Shown here piece after piece: positions 29,624 through 38,055 of a stretch of 64,000 nucleotides of DNA. Source of the DNA: Microbispora sp. ZYX-F-249 (GTDB lineage: Bacteria; Actinomycetota; Actinomycetes; Streptosporangiales; Streptosporangiaceae); assembly GCF_039649665.1 (NCBI RefSeq), contig NZ_JBDJAW010000004.1, positions 248,001 to 312,000 on the forward strand, in the 5' to 3' direction. Positions within the stretch are counted from its first letter, which is position 1, and each line of letters starts with the position of its first letter. The translations under genes and the position numbers were made by a program. Under the pieces are notes generated by a model, which did not search any database, had not been told where the DNA came from, and saw only the letters and a program-made list of their open reading frames with translations.

Positions 29624-30218
29624 CGGTCACCTTGGTGACGGCCGAGAGCAGGTCGTCGTACTTGACCGCGCCGAGCGCGCGGGCGGCGATGCGGCCCTGG
29701 GCGTCGATGATCAGCGTGGAGGGGATGGCGGCGGGCGGCACCGTGCCCTGGAACTGCAGCAGCACCTTGCCGCTCTGGTCGTAGATGCTCGGGTAGCCGG
29801 GCTCGACCGAGCGGTCGTACGCCTGGGCGGAGGCCTTGAGATCCTTGAAGTTGACCCCGAGGAACTCCACGCCCTTGGACTTCGTGGTCGCCGCGATGTC
29901 CTTGAGCACCGGCGCCTCGGCGCGGCAGGGCGCGCACCAGGAGGCCCAGAAGTTCAGCACGTGGACCTTGCCCGCGGTCAGCGTGGCGGAGCCGCCGTCG
30001 AGGGTCTGCCCCTCGACCACGGGAGCCTTGTGGCGCTGGGCGGCGGCGAAGAACTCGACGCGGCCGTCCCCCGCGACGAAACGCGTGTCACCGGAGCGGG
30101 GCTGGGCCGCCTGGCCGCCCGCGCAGCCGGCGAGGGCCGTCGCGGCCGCGGCCGCGGCGGCGAACGCGGTCAGACGCTTGACGGTCACGCGCGTGGCGGA
30201 CGGACGCATGGCGGACAC
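29616..30218 (-). CDS. TlpA/ResA-type thiol-disulfide lipoprotein
   Basis: A 200-residue extracytoplasmic thioredoxin-fold protein. A signal peptide rich in alanine ends in a lipobox (ATALAGC), so it is probably lipid-anchored. The active site is FWASWCAPCRAEAP (CAPC), and IPSTLIIDAQGRI holds the conserved cis-Pro region. It should receive electrons from CcdA and reduce apocytochrome c. GTG 30218 is preferred because AAGGAG lies 11 bases upstream; ATG 30209 is in frame. Confidence 0.93.
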   Translation of the reverse strand: MSAMRPSATRVTVKRLTAFAAAAAAATALAGCAGGQAAQPRSGDTRFVAGDGRVEFFAAAQRHKAPVVEGQTLDGGSATLTAGKVHVLNFWASWCAPCRAEAPVLKDIAATTKSKGVEFLGVNFKDLKASAQAYDRSVEPGYPSIYDQSGKVLLQFQGTVPPAAIPSTLIIDAQGRIAARALGAVKYDDLLSAVTKVTDE

Positions 30219-30294
30219 GGGAGGAGATTCTCCTTGTACTACAACCGGTAGAGCTGTAAGCCTACCGACCGATGCGGGTGCCCCGTTCGCCGGG

Positions 30295-31038
30295 TCATGC
30301 GCCGGGAACGGATCGCGGGCCGGGCGTCTCCTCGTCCTCCGGACCCGCCCGCAGGACCTCCGGGAGCGCCTCGCCGGCCTTGTCGAACAGCGCGGCCTCG
30401 CCCTGCGGCTGCGCACCGGACGCCCGGAGCAGTGCCCCGGCGGGTTCGCTGTAGCCGACGCTGATGAGCCGGTCGCCCTCGAAGGTCAGGCTGGTGAGGC
30501 TGGCGAGCGCGCACTGGCGGCGGCGCGGGTCGTGCCACAGCCGCCTGCCCTCGGCGGCCAGCCGGATGATCCAGATGGGCAGCTGGTGGCTGACCAGCAG
30601 CGCCTCGTGGCCGCGCGCCGCCGCCCGGGCGTCGTCCACGACGGCCTTCATCCGTGCCACGACATCCCGGTACGGCTCTCCCCAGGACGGCCGGAACGGG
30701 TTCCTGAAGTGGCGGTAGGACCGCGGATCGCGGAAGACGTTGTCGGTGCCGGCCATCCGCAGGCCCTCGAAGACGTTGCCCGCCTCGATCAGCCGCTCGT
30801 CGGTGGCCACCTCCAGGCCGAGCGCCTTGGCGGACGGCGCCGCGGTCTCCTGGGCGCGCTCCATGGGCGAGCTCCACACCGTGACGATGTCCCTGCCCTC
30901 GACGGCCTTGGCGACCACCTCGGCCATCCGCAGGCCGGTCTCGGACAGGTGGTAGCCCGGCAGCCTGCCGTACAGGACCCCGCGTGGATTGTGAACCTCA
31001 CCGTGCCGGAGCAGGTGAACGATGGTCATCTCTGTCAT
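30295..31038 (-). CDS. Histidine phosphatase superfamily protein
   Basis: A 247-residue phosphoglycerate-mutase-like phosphatase. LLRHGEVHNP (about 9-18) contains the phosphohistidine RHGE motif; SSPMERAQETA is the second arginine-containing segment, and LLVSHQLPI contains the distal catalytic His. WSSPMERAQET and EAGNVFEGLRM are otherwise typical. The substrate is unknown. In actinobacteria a gene like this commonly sits between hemL and the ccs genes, as the upstream member of the tlpA-ccdA-resB-ccsB cluster. It ends with a Glu/Gly/Pro-rich tail. Confidence 0.9.
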   Translation of the reverse strand: MTEMTIVHLLRHGEVHNPRGVLYGRLPGYHLSETGLRMAEVVAKAVEGRDIVTVWSSPMERAQETAAPSAKALGLEVATDERLIEAGNVFEGLRMAGTDNVFRDPRSYRHFRNPFRPSWGEPYRDVVARMKAVVDDARAAARGHEALLVSHQLPIWIIRLAAEGRRLWHDPRRRQCALASLTSLTFEGDRLISVGYSEPAGALLRASGAQPQGEAALFDKAGEALPEVLRAGPEDEETPGPRSVPGA

Positions 31039-31050
31039 GACCTGGACAGC

Positions 31051-31959
31051 CTACCCGCCGGGCAGCTCGGAGCACGCGGAGCGCAGCGCGTCGACGGCGG
31101 CGCGGATCGCGGGACGGCGGGCGGCGTCGGTCCGCCAGACCGCGTAGATCCGCCGCACCGGCGGCGGCTGGACGGCCAGGACGGCGACGCCCTCGGGCAG
31201 CGGTCCCCGGCCCAGCCGGGGGATCAGCGCGCAGCCGTGGCCCTCGGCGACCAGCGCGAGCTGAGTGGGGTATTCGTCGGCCATGCAGACGATCCGCGGT
31301 TCCCGCTCCTCCGAGCGCAGCAGGAACACCAGGAAGTCGTGACACACAGTGCCGGGGGTCGAGCTGATCCAGCTGTCGCCCGCGAGGTCGCTCAGCCGCA
31401 CCCGGTCGGCGCTCACCAGGGGATGGTCGGCCGGCACGACGACGTCGGCCACGTCGTCGAGCAGCGTCGTACGCGACAGCCCCTCGGGCAGCGCCATCGG
31501 CCGATTGAGCCAGTCCTGCAGGACGGCGAGGTCGAGGTCGCCGCGCACCAGCTCGCGGGTCTGCCGCTCCGGCTCCCTCTCGTAGACGAGCAGGTCGAGA
31601 TCGGGGTGCTGCCTCTTGAGCGCGGTCAGGGCGCGCGGCACGATGCCCCGGGCCGCGGTGGGGAAGGCGGCCATGTTCAGCTTGCCGACCACCTCCCCGC
31701 GCAGCGCCTCGAAGTCGGCCTCCGCCGTCTCGACGAGCGCGAGGATGCGCTCGGCGTGCTCGGCGAGCAGCCCGGCGGCGTCGGTCAGCTTCACCCCGCG
31801 CCCGTTGCGCTCGATCAGCACGGCGCCGGTCTCCCGTTCGAGCTTGGCGAGCTGCTGGGAGATCGCCGAGGGGGTGACCATCAGCGCCTCGGCCGCGGCG
31901 CCCACGGAACCGTAGACCGCGACGGCGTGCAGGGCCTTCAACCGGTTGAGGTCCAACAT
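31051..31959 (-). CDS. LysR family transcriptional regulator
   Basis: A 302-residue LysR protein: winged HTH at about 1-60 (LNRLKALHAVAVYGSVGAAAEALMVTPSAISQQLAKLERE) then a periplasmic-binding-protein-like effector domain from about 90. It diverges from a 40-residue ORF and a DMT exporter gene and probably regulates them. In the gap, CTAAAC at 31969-31974 and GTTTAG at 32009-32014 form a widely spaced inverted pair. Confidence 0.9.
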   Translation of the reverse strand: MLDLNRLKALHAVAVYGSVGAAAEALMVTPSAISQQLAKLERETGAVLIERNGRGVKLTDAAGLLAEHAERILALVETAEADFEALRGEVVGKLNMAAFPTAARGIVPRALTALKRQHPDLDLLVYEREPERQTRELVRGDLDLAVLQDWLNRPMALPEGLSRTTLLDDVADVVVPADHPLVSADRVRLSDLAGDSWISSTPGTVCHDFLVFLLRSEEREPRIVCMADEYPTQLALVAEGHGCALIPRLGRGPLPEGVAVLAVQPPPVRRIYAVWRTDAARRPAIRAAVDALRSACSELPGG

Positions 31960-32026
31960 GTAGCCAGTCTAAACCGTTCTCCTTAGAAAAACTTGTTTGC
32001 GCTCAACTGTTTAGCGATGCGACGAT

Positions 32027-32149
32027 ATGACCATGCGAATTTTCAACCGCCTCTTCACGAAGCCCTCCCGTTCCGAGCAGACCTCCTACCTGGAGACCCT
32101 GGCGCGGCAGGCGCGGCAGACCCGCGACCGCCGCCCCTCCTCACGCTGA
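32027..32149 (+). CDS. Small 40-residue ORF before the DMT transporter
   Basis: ATG 32027 to TGA 32147-32149 encodes 40 residues (MTMRIFNRLFTKPSRSEQTS, then an Arg/Gln-rich helix ending RRPSSR). Third codon positions are almost all G or C, as in real genes here, although it was not expected from length. It sits 11 bases before the transporter start and 67 after the divergent LysR start. I recognise no family. It may be a real small protein or a leader peptide; ATG 32033 is an alternative start. Confidence 0.5.
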   Translation: MTMRIFNRLFTKPSRSEQTSYLETLARQARQTRDRRPSSR

Positions 32150-32160
32150 TCCCCTGCTCC

Positions 32161-33048
32161 ATGCGCCCCCGCCACCTGGCTCTCGCCGTCGCGCTCGCCG
32201 CCGTCTGGGGCTTCAACTTCGTCGTCATGCAGACGGGCCTGAAGCACTATCCGCCGCTGACGTACGCCGCCCTCCGGTTCCTGCTGGCCGCCTTCCCCGC
32301 CGTGCTGGTCGCCGGAGGGCCACGCGTGCCCTGGCGGTGGGTGCTGGCCACCGGCGCGTCGCTCGGCGTGGCCCAGTACGGCCTGCTGCTGCTCGGCATG
32401 CGCGCCGGCATGCCCGCCGGGCTGACCTCTCTGGTCCTCCAGGTGCAGGCGGTCTTCACCGCGCTGTTCGCGACCGCGCTGCTGGGCGAGCGGCTCGGGC
32501 GGCGCCGGATCGCCGGGACGGCGGTGGCCTTCGGCGGCCTGGGCCTGATCGCGGCCGACGTGGTCGCGAGGTCGGGGGCGATCCCCTTCGGCGCGTTCCT
32601 GCTGTGCGTCGGCGCGGCGGCCGGGTGGGGGCTCGGCAACGTCGCCACCCGCAGGGCCGCACCACCCGACTCCCTGCGCTTCATGGTCTGGGTGAGCGCG
32701 GTCTCGGCGCCGCCCCTGCTGGCGCTGGCCCTGGCGACCGAGGGGGCGTCCTCGCTGGGGTCGTTCACGGCCGAGGGCGTGGGCGCCGTGGTCTACACCG
32801 CGTTCCTGTCCACCTTGGGCGGCTTCGCCGTCTGGGGGTGGCTGCTGGCCCGCTACGACGCCTCGGTCGTCGCGCCGTACAGCCTGCTCGTGCCGGTCTT
32901 CGGCATCGCCGCCGCCGCCCTGTTCACCGGCGAGCCGATCTCCCTCCTCACGGTCGCCGCGGGCGCCCTCATCCTCGCCGGCCTCCTCTACGCCGGCTCC
33001 CGCCCCCGTACGGCCCCCGCGAGACCCCTCGCCCCCGCCTCCCGCTGA
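32161..33048 (+). CDS. EamA/RhaT family (DMT) exporter
   Basis: A 295-residue membrane protein with ten predicted helices in two EamA repeats. ALAAVWGFNFVVMQTGL opens the first repeat, and the conserved AWGLGN-like GWGLGNVATRR and SLLVPVFGIAAAALFTGEP belong to the second. Members export amino acids or other metabolites; the cargo is unknown. ATG 32161 is chosen because MRPRHLALAVALAAVWG is the usual N-terminus; upstream codons in this frame overlap the small ORF in another frame. Probably controlled by the divergent LysR protein. Confidence 0.88.
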   Translation: MRPRHLALAVALAAVWGFNFVVMQTGLKHYPPLTYAALRFLLAAFPAVLVAGGPRVPWRWVLATGASLGVAQYGLLLLGMRAGMPAGLTSLVLQVQAVFTALFATALLGERLGRRRIAGTAVAFGGLGLIAADVVARSGAIPFGAFLLCVGAAAGWGLGNVATRRAAPPDSLRFMVWVSAVSAPPLLALALATEGASSLGSFTAEGVGAVVYTAFLSTLGGFAVWGWLLARYDASVVAPYSLLVPVFGIAAAALFTGEPISLLTVAAGALILAGLLYAGSRPRTAPARPLAPASR

Positions 33049-33115
33049 TCCTCGCCCTCGCAAGCCAATCGGGAGACAATGGGGAAGGGTCACGAGATTG
33101 AGTGGAACGGCTACC

Positions 33116-33745
33116 GTGAGTGACGAGGATGACACTAAAGTGCACGACGTGAGCAGCGCACTCGAGTACTGGCCGGCGCCGCCTCCCTGGGGGTGGGCCG
33201 CAGACGACCTCGATCATCTGCCCTATGAGGGCCCGAACGGCGAGCCCGACTTCTTCAAACACGTCGAACTGATCGATGGAGCACTCGTCTTCATGTCCCC
33301 CCAGCGGCGGTTCCACGAGCGGCTCATCCGCGGCCTGACAGAACGACTCGACGCGGAGGCCCCCACGCATCTGTCAGCCGTTCAGCAGATGGACGTCAAG
33401 CTGGGGGAACGGACGCGGCCGTGCCCGGATCTGATGGTCATCGACGCCGAGGCGGCGGCGGACAACGCGCGCACTTTTTACGAGGCGCGAGAGGTCCATC
33501 TCGTGATCGAGATCGTCTCCCCCGAGTCCGTGGAGCGTGATCGCAAACTCAAGCCGCTGCGGTACGCCGAGGCGGGCATCCCGCACTTCTGGCGGGTGGA
33601 GGAGACCGACGGGCGTCCCGTCGCCTACGTGTACGAACGGGATCCCGCCACGGGCGCGTACGCACTGACGGGGATCCACCACGGGCACCTCGCGGTGCAG
33701 GTGCCCTTCCCCGTCGAGGTGGATCTCGATCAACTGGTGAAGTGA
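33116..33745 (+). CDS. Uma2 family (DUF820) putative PD-(D/E)xK nuclease
   Basis: A 209-residue protein of the Uma2/DUF820 family, a restriction-endonuclease-like fold of unknown substrate, very abundant in actinobacteria and cyanobacteria. Family blocks are HVELIDGALVFMSPQ, CPDLMVIDAEAA (catalytic Asp) and HLVIEIVSPESVERDRKLKPLRYAEAGIPHFWRVE (the ExK-like Glu and Lys). The start is unsure: GTG 33116 is used, but TTG 33098 and later GTGs are in frame. It stands alone between the exporter and a convergent LysR gene. Confidence 0.85.
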   Translation: MSDEDDTKVHDVSSALEYWPAPPPWGWAADDLDHLPYEGPNGEPDFFKHVELIDGALVFMSPQRRFHERLIRGLTERLDAEAPTHLSAVQQMDVKLGERTRPCPDLMVIDAEAAADNARTFYEAREVHLVIEIVSPESVERDRKLKPLRYAEAGIPHFWRVEETDGRPVAYVYERDPATGAYALTGIHHGHLAVQVPFPVEVDLDQLVK

Positions 33746-33774
33746 GGCCCGAAAAGCGGCGACCCTCGGGAGGC

Positions 33775-34653
33775 TCAGCCGCTTTCCGTGTGATCCGCGC
33801 GTAGCAGCTCGAGGAAGGCCGTGGCCGCCGGGGACGACCGATCGCCCCAGATCAGGTGCTCCACCCGCGTCGGAGCGTCGCGAAGGCGGATCACCCGCAG
33901 GTCGGGAAAGCGCGGCGCGTACGCGGCCGGCAGCATGCCCACGCCGAGGCCCTGACGCACCAGGTCGACCATGAACTCGGCGGACGACACCTCGAAGGGC
34001 ACCTCACGCCGCACCCCCGCCGCCGCGAAGGCCTCGTCCGACTGCGCCCGCCCCGCATGGCCGGTGCGGAAGTCGACGAACGGCTCGTCGGCCAGGCTCC
34101 GCAGGTCGGCCTCGCCCTCTGTCAGGTGGTGATCGGCCGCGACCACGGCGACCAGCTCGCCGCCGCCGAGGCGGCGGCTGCGCACGCCCTTGGGCTCCGC
34201 GCGGGGCGGCAGGCCGAGGAACGCGACGTCGACGCCGCCCTGCCTGACGCGGTCGGCCAGTTCTCCGCTGCCCGCCGAGGTGAGCGTGATCCGCACGCGC
34301 GGATGGCGCAGGCAGTAGTCCCTCAGGACGACCGGCAGGTCGACGGCCGTCACGGTGGGAACGGCGCCGACGGCGAGCCGCCCGCGGATCTCCCCGCCGG
34401 CCACCGCCACCTCGGCCCGCGCGCGGTCCGCGGCCTCCAGGCACTCCCTGGCCGCGGGCAGGAACGCCTCACCCGCCGGTGTCAGGCGTACGCGGCGGCT
34501 GGTGCGCTCGAACAACCGCGCTCCCAGTTCCCGCTCCAGAGCGGCGATCTGGTGGCTGAGCGCCGACTGCACCACCCGGCAGTGCTCGGCCGCCCGGGTG
34601 AAGTTGCTGGTCTCCGCGACCGCGACGACATACCTCAGCTGCTGCAGCTCCAC
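33775..34653 (-). CDS. LysR family transcriptional regulator
   Basis: A 292-residue LysR protein of the CynR/CbbR-like type: MELQQLRYVVAVAETSNFTRAAEHCRVVQSALSHQIAALERELG is the HTH region. The effector domain starts near residue 90. It begins at GTG 34653, two bases from a perfect 9-bp inverted repeat, and diverges from the MFS transporter gene, its likely target. With so short a leader the transcript may be nearly leaderless or autorepressed through that palindrome. Confidence 0.92.
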   Translation of the reverse strand: MELQQLRYVVAVAETSNFTRAAEHCRVVQSALSHQIAALERELGARLFERTSRRVRLTPAGEAFLPAARECLEAADRARAEVAVAGGEIRGRLAVGAVPTVTAVDLPVVLRDYCLRHPRVRITLTSAGSGELADRVRQGGVDVAFLGLPPRAEPKGVRSRRLGGGELVAVVAADHHLTEGEADLRSLADEPFVDFRTGHAGRAQSDEAFAAAGVRREVPFEVSSAEFMVDLVRQGLGVGMLPAAYAPRFPDLRVIRLRDAPTRVEHLIWGDRSSPAATAFLELLRADHTESG

Positions 34654-34654
34654 C

Positions 34655-34679
34655 TATCGATCGTATTCATCGATCGATA
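34655..34679. promoter_or_regulatory. Perfect inverted repeat, probable LysR operator
   Basis: TATCGATCG (34655-34663), spacer TATTCAT, CGATCGATA (34671-34679): a perfect 9-bp inverted repeat lying between the LysR start codon and the MFS promoter. It contains several T-N11-A spacings as expected for LysR operators, although the symmetry is much stronger than usual. Confidence 0.65.
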
Positions 34680-34734
34680 ATGATGACAACTATGTGTTGG
34701 ACTCATAGGTCGGTGCTCGCGCACCCTTGAGCCC

Positions 34735-35970
34735 ATGACCGAAACGAGAACGGCCGCCCCCGGCGGACGTACGCACACGGCCGTGAGGTCCTGGCTCGGC
34801 GTCGCGGCGATCACCGCCAGCCTGTTCGTCTTCCTCACGACCGAGCTGATGCCCGTGGGCCTGCTCACTCCGATGAGCACGAGCCTGGACATCTCGGTGG
34901 GCGTCGCCGGGCTGATGGTCACCCTGTACGGCGTCTCGGCCGGGCTCGGCGTGCCCTTCATCGTGGCGTGGACCAGGCGCGTCGACCGGCGCGTCCTGCT
35001 GTCCACGCTGCTGGCGACGCTGACCCTGGGCAACGTGATCACCTCCGTCTCGCCGAGCTATCCGCTGATCCTGACGACCCGGCTCGTCATGGGATTCGCG
35101 AGCGGGGTGTTCTGGGCCATCGGCGTGAGCATGGCGATGCGTCTTGTGGCGGAACGCCACGCGAGCCGGGCGGCCGCCATCGTGATGTCCGGCATCTCGG
35201 TCGCCGCGGTCGTGGGCATGCCGCTGGGAACGGTTCTGGAGAGCCTCGACGGCTGGCGGACCACGTTCCTCATCTGGGCCGGGCTCAGCGCGCTGGTGTT
35301 CGTCGCGGTCGTCGCCGTCGTCCCGTCCCTGCCGTCGACGAACGCCGTCTCGGTGCGTGAGGTCTTCGGGCTCCCGCTGCGGAACGCGCGGCTGCGTCTG
35401 GTGCTGGTCGCCGTCGTGCTCTTCGTGCTCGGCCACTTCGGCGCGTACACGTTCGTGCGCCCCTACCTGGAGCAGAGCGCGTCTGCCACGCCCTTGTTCG
35501 TCACGCTGGTGCTGATGCTCTACGGCGCCGGGGGCGCGGCCGGGAACTTCGCCGCCGGCTTCGCGGTGAGCAGGAATCCGCGGGGCGGCTTCATCGCCGG
35601 CTGCGCCGGGCTCGTGGTGTCCTTGCTGCTGCTGCTCACGATCGGGCACGGGCCGGGCGGCTCGATCGTCACGCTGGTCGTCTGGGGAGTCTCCTTCGGC
35701 GTCGTCCAGCTCTCCCAGATCACCATGACCCAGGCCGCCGCGCCCGGCACCTTCGAGGCCGCGATGTCGCTCAACACCATGGCCTACAACACGTCCATCG
35801 CGCTCGGGGCGCTGTTCGGCGGGCTGTTCGTCGACCACCTGGGCGTCACGAGCGTCGTCTGGTACGGCCTGGCGCTGACGGCGGCTTCGCTGCTCCTCGT
35901 GCTCGGCACCCGCCCGAAGCCGGCGCGCGCCGGGCACGAGGGTGGAGCGACTCAGACGCCGGCGGCCTGA
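34735..35970 (+). CDS. MFS transporter (drug/sugar efflux, DHA1-like)
   Basis: A 411-residue major facilitator protein with 12 predicted helices. [42 protein letters not shown] matches the first helices of the AraJ/YdhP-type DHA1 subfamily; DRRVLL carries the loop 2-3 motif, and [12 protein letters not shown] the fourth helix. It probably exports a small molecule; the cargo is not known. Divergent from the LysR gene. Its last 19 bases overlap the end of the convergent hemL gene. Confidence 0.9.
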   Translation: MTETRTAAPGGRTHTAVRSWLGVAAITASLFVFLTTELMPVGLLTPMSTSLDISVGVAGLMVTLYGVSAGLGVPFIVAWTRRVDRRVLLSTLLATLTLGNVITSVSPSYPLILTTRLVMGFASGVFWAIGVSMAMRLVAERHASRAAAIVMSGISVAAVVGMPLGTVLESLDGWRTTFLIWAGLSALVFVAVVAVVPSLPSTNAVSVREVFGLPLRNARLRLVLVAVVLFVLGHFGAYTFVRPYLEQSASATPLFVTLVLMLYGAGGAAGNFAAGFAVSRNPRGGFIAGCAGLVVSLLLLLTIGHGPGGSIVTLVVWGVSFGVVQLSQITMTQAAAPGTFEAAMSLNTMAYNTSIALGALFGGLFVDHLGVTSVVWYGLALTAASLLLVLGTRPKPARAGHEGGATQTPAA

Positions 35971-37247
35971 GCGGCGGCCTTGGCGGCCAGGGGCAGGGCC
36001 TCGGCCACCTGCGTGAGCGCCGCGTCGTCGTGGGCGGCCGACAGGAACCACGCCTCGTACGCCGACGGCGGCAGATAGACGCCCTGGTCGAGCATGCTGT
36101 GGAAGAACGCGCGGTACGCGTCGGCGTTCTGGGTGCGCGCCGAGTCGAAGTCGGTGACCGGGGTGTCGGTGAAGAAGATGGAGAAGAGGTTCCCGGCCCG
36201 CTGGAGGCGGTGCGGGACCCCGGAGGCGGCCAGCGCGTCGGAGGCGGCCCGGCCGATGACCAGGGCGGACGCGTCGATCCGGTCGTAGGTGTCGTCGTCG
36301 CAGGCGCGCAGCGTGGCCAGCCCGGCCGCGCAGGCGAGCGGGTTGCCCGACAGCGTGCCGGCCTGGTAGACGGGCCCCTCGGGGGCGAGGGCGGCCATGA
36401 CCTCCGCCCGGCCGCCGAACGCGGCGGCGGGCAGCCCGCCGCCCATGACCTTGCCGAACGTCATGAGGTCGGCCTCGACGGGGTCGATGCCGTACCAGCC
36501 GGAGGCGGACACGCGGAACCCGGTCAGCACCTCGTCGATGATCAGCAGCGCGCCGTGCTCGGTGCACAGCTCGCGCAGGCGCCGGTTGAAACCGTCGGCG
36601 GGCGGCACCACGCCCATGTTGGCCGGGCACGCCTCGGTGATCACGCAGGCGATCTCGAAGCTGCGGAACGCCTCCTCGACCGCCTCCACCGAGTTGTACG
36701 GCAGGACGATCGTGTCGGCGGCCGCGGCGCCGGTGACGCCGGGGGTGTCGGGCAGGCCGAACGTGACGACCCCGGACCCGGCCGAGGCCAGCAGCGCGTC
36801 CACGTGCCCGTGGTAGCAGCCGGCGAACTTCACGACCTTCGCCCGCCCGGTGAACCCGCGGGCCAGCCGTACGGCGGACATGGTGGCCTCGGTGCCGGAG
36901 CTGACCAGGCGGACCTTCTCGACGGGGGCCACCCGGGAGACGATCTCCTCGGCGAGCAGGACCTCTCCCTCGGTCGCGGTGCCGAACGAGAAGCCGCGCG
37001 CGACGGCCTCCTCCAGCGCCTCCACGACGGCGGGGTGGCGGTGGCCGAGGATCATCGGGCCCCAGGAGCACACCAGGTCGACGTAGCGGTTGCCGTCCAC
37101 GTCGGTGATGTACGGGCCCTCGCCGGAGGCCATGAATCGGGGCGTGCCGCCCACGGCGCCGAAGGCGCGCACCGGCGAGTTGACGCCGCCGGGAACGATC
37201 CGGCAGGCGCGGTCGAACAGGTCCTCGGAGGTCTGCGTGCGAGTCAC
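35952..37247 (-). CDS. hemL: Glutamate-1-semialdehyde 2,1-aminomutase
   Basis: A 431-residue class III PLP aminotransferase. It converts glutamate-1-semialdehyde to 5-aminolevulinate, the step after Hem[14 protein letters not shown] carries the PLP Asp, and [20 protein letters not shown] the Schiff-base Lys. [19 protein letters not shown] near the N-terminus is characteristic of HemL. The rest of the haem pathway (hemA, C, D, B) is 1-6 kb to the right on the same strand. Confidence 0.97.
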   Translation of the reverse strand: MTRTQTSEDLFDRACRIVPGGVNSPVRAFGAVGGTPRFMASGEGPYITDVDGNRYVDLVCSWGPMILGHRHPAVVEALEEAVARGFSFGTATEGEVLLAEEIVSRVAPVEKVRLVSSGTEATMSAVRLARGFTGRAKVVKFAGCYHGHVDALLASAGSGVVTFGLPDTPGVTGAAAADTIVLPYNSVEAVEEAFRSFEIACVITEACPANMGVVPPADGFNRRLRELCTEHGALLIIDEVLTGFRVSASGWYGIDPVEADLMTFGKVMGGGLPAAAFGGRAEVMAALAPEGPVYQAGTLSGNPLACAAGLATLRACDDDTYDRIDASALVIGRAASDALAASGVPHRLQRAGNLFSIFFTDTPVTDFDSARTQNADAYRAFFHSMLDQGVYLPPSAYEAWFLSAAHDDAALTQVAEALPLAAKAAAQAAGV

Positions 37248-37292
37248 GCCCTCCAGATTACGGGCCCGCCCACGCGGCTCCCGTACCGGGAA

Positions 37293-37937
37293 CTACTCGC
37301 AGAAGTCGGCGAGCAGGTCGAGCACGCGCAGCGGGTCGGGCAGGGGACGGCCGTCGGGAGGCCTGATCCAGCTCACGACCCCGCCCAAGGGGGTGGTGGA
37401 CGGCGGCGCGAGCACGTAGCTGTCCCGGCAGTGCCAGCGCAGCCCCGGCGTGCTGTCGATCGTCTCGGGTCCCGCGTCCAGGCTGCAGGACCACCACTCG
37501 TCCTCGTCCTCGGGCGCCCCACGCGTCGCCACGAAAAAAAGCACCCGGTCGCCGTTCTCGGCGACCGGGCCCGTGTCGAAGCCTGCGGCGTCCATGGCGG
37601 CCAGGGCGGGACGGCCCGCCGCGGCCGGTACGTCGAACACGTCGAACACCCTGCCGGTGGGCAGGATCACGTTCGCGTCCGGATCCTGCTTCCACCACCG
37701 CGTGAGCAGCGCGGTGTCCGTCGTGGCCTGCATCTGCCACGCGGGCGACAGCGGGTGCATCCCGGGGTCGGGACAGCCGACCCGGTCACAGGAGCACGCC
37801 CTGCCCCCCTCGCTCAGCGGATGCGCGCCCATACAGCTCGCCCAGCCCAGTTGCGCGTACTCGAGCACCGACGTCATCTTGCGCGGCGCGTGATGCGCAC
37901 GCCGTTTCGCACGTCGGGCCAGCGGTACCCCCACCAT
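37293..37937 (-). CDS. Stand-alone Prim-Pol-like (bifunctional primase/polymerase N-terminal) domain protein
   Basis: A 214-residue protein resembling the archaeo-eukaryotic-type primase/polymerase domain (PF09250-like). CSCDRVGCPDPGMHPLSPAWQMQAT (about 49-73) is the cysteine-rich segment followed by the usual GKHP-like turn (GMHP here). The segment VILPTGRVFDVFDVPAAAG is where catalytic members have closely spaced acidic residues; here the pair is D-V-F-D, so catalysis is doubtful. No helicase domain follows. ATG 37937 is used because GGGAGGAG lies five bases upstream. Stand-alone copies near hem genes are common in actinobacteria; their role is unknown. Confidence 0.8.
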   Translation of the reverse strand: MVGVPLARRAKRRAHHAPRKMTSVLEYAQLGWASCMGAHPLSEGGRACSCDRVGCPDPGMHPLSPAWQMQATTDTALLTRWWKQDPDANVILPTGRVFDVFDVPAAAGRPALAAMDAAGFDTGPVAENGDRVLFFVATRGAPEDEDEWWSCSLDAGPETIDSTPGLRWHCRDSYVLAPPSTTPLGGVVSWIRPPDGRPLPDPLRVLDLLADFCE

Positions 37938-38055
37938 GGCGCTCCTCCCCACAAGCGTCCCCGCCGCCCTCCTGCGATGCGCAAGATGCTCGCGGTACGT
38001 ACCTGATAATGCCTTCTGGCCGGTCGCGGCGCGGCAGGACCCCCCTGATGAGGTG

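Noticed and set aside
33116-33745. Uma2 protein as a restriction or defence system
   Set aside because: No methyltransferase or partner gene adjoins it; Uma2 proteins are common single genes of unknown role.
37293-37937. Prim-Pol-like gene as evidence for an integrated plasmid or phage
   Set aside because: No integrase, helicase, att-like repeats or change in base composition around it; it sits in a core haem cluster.
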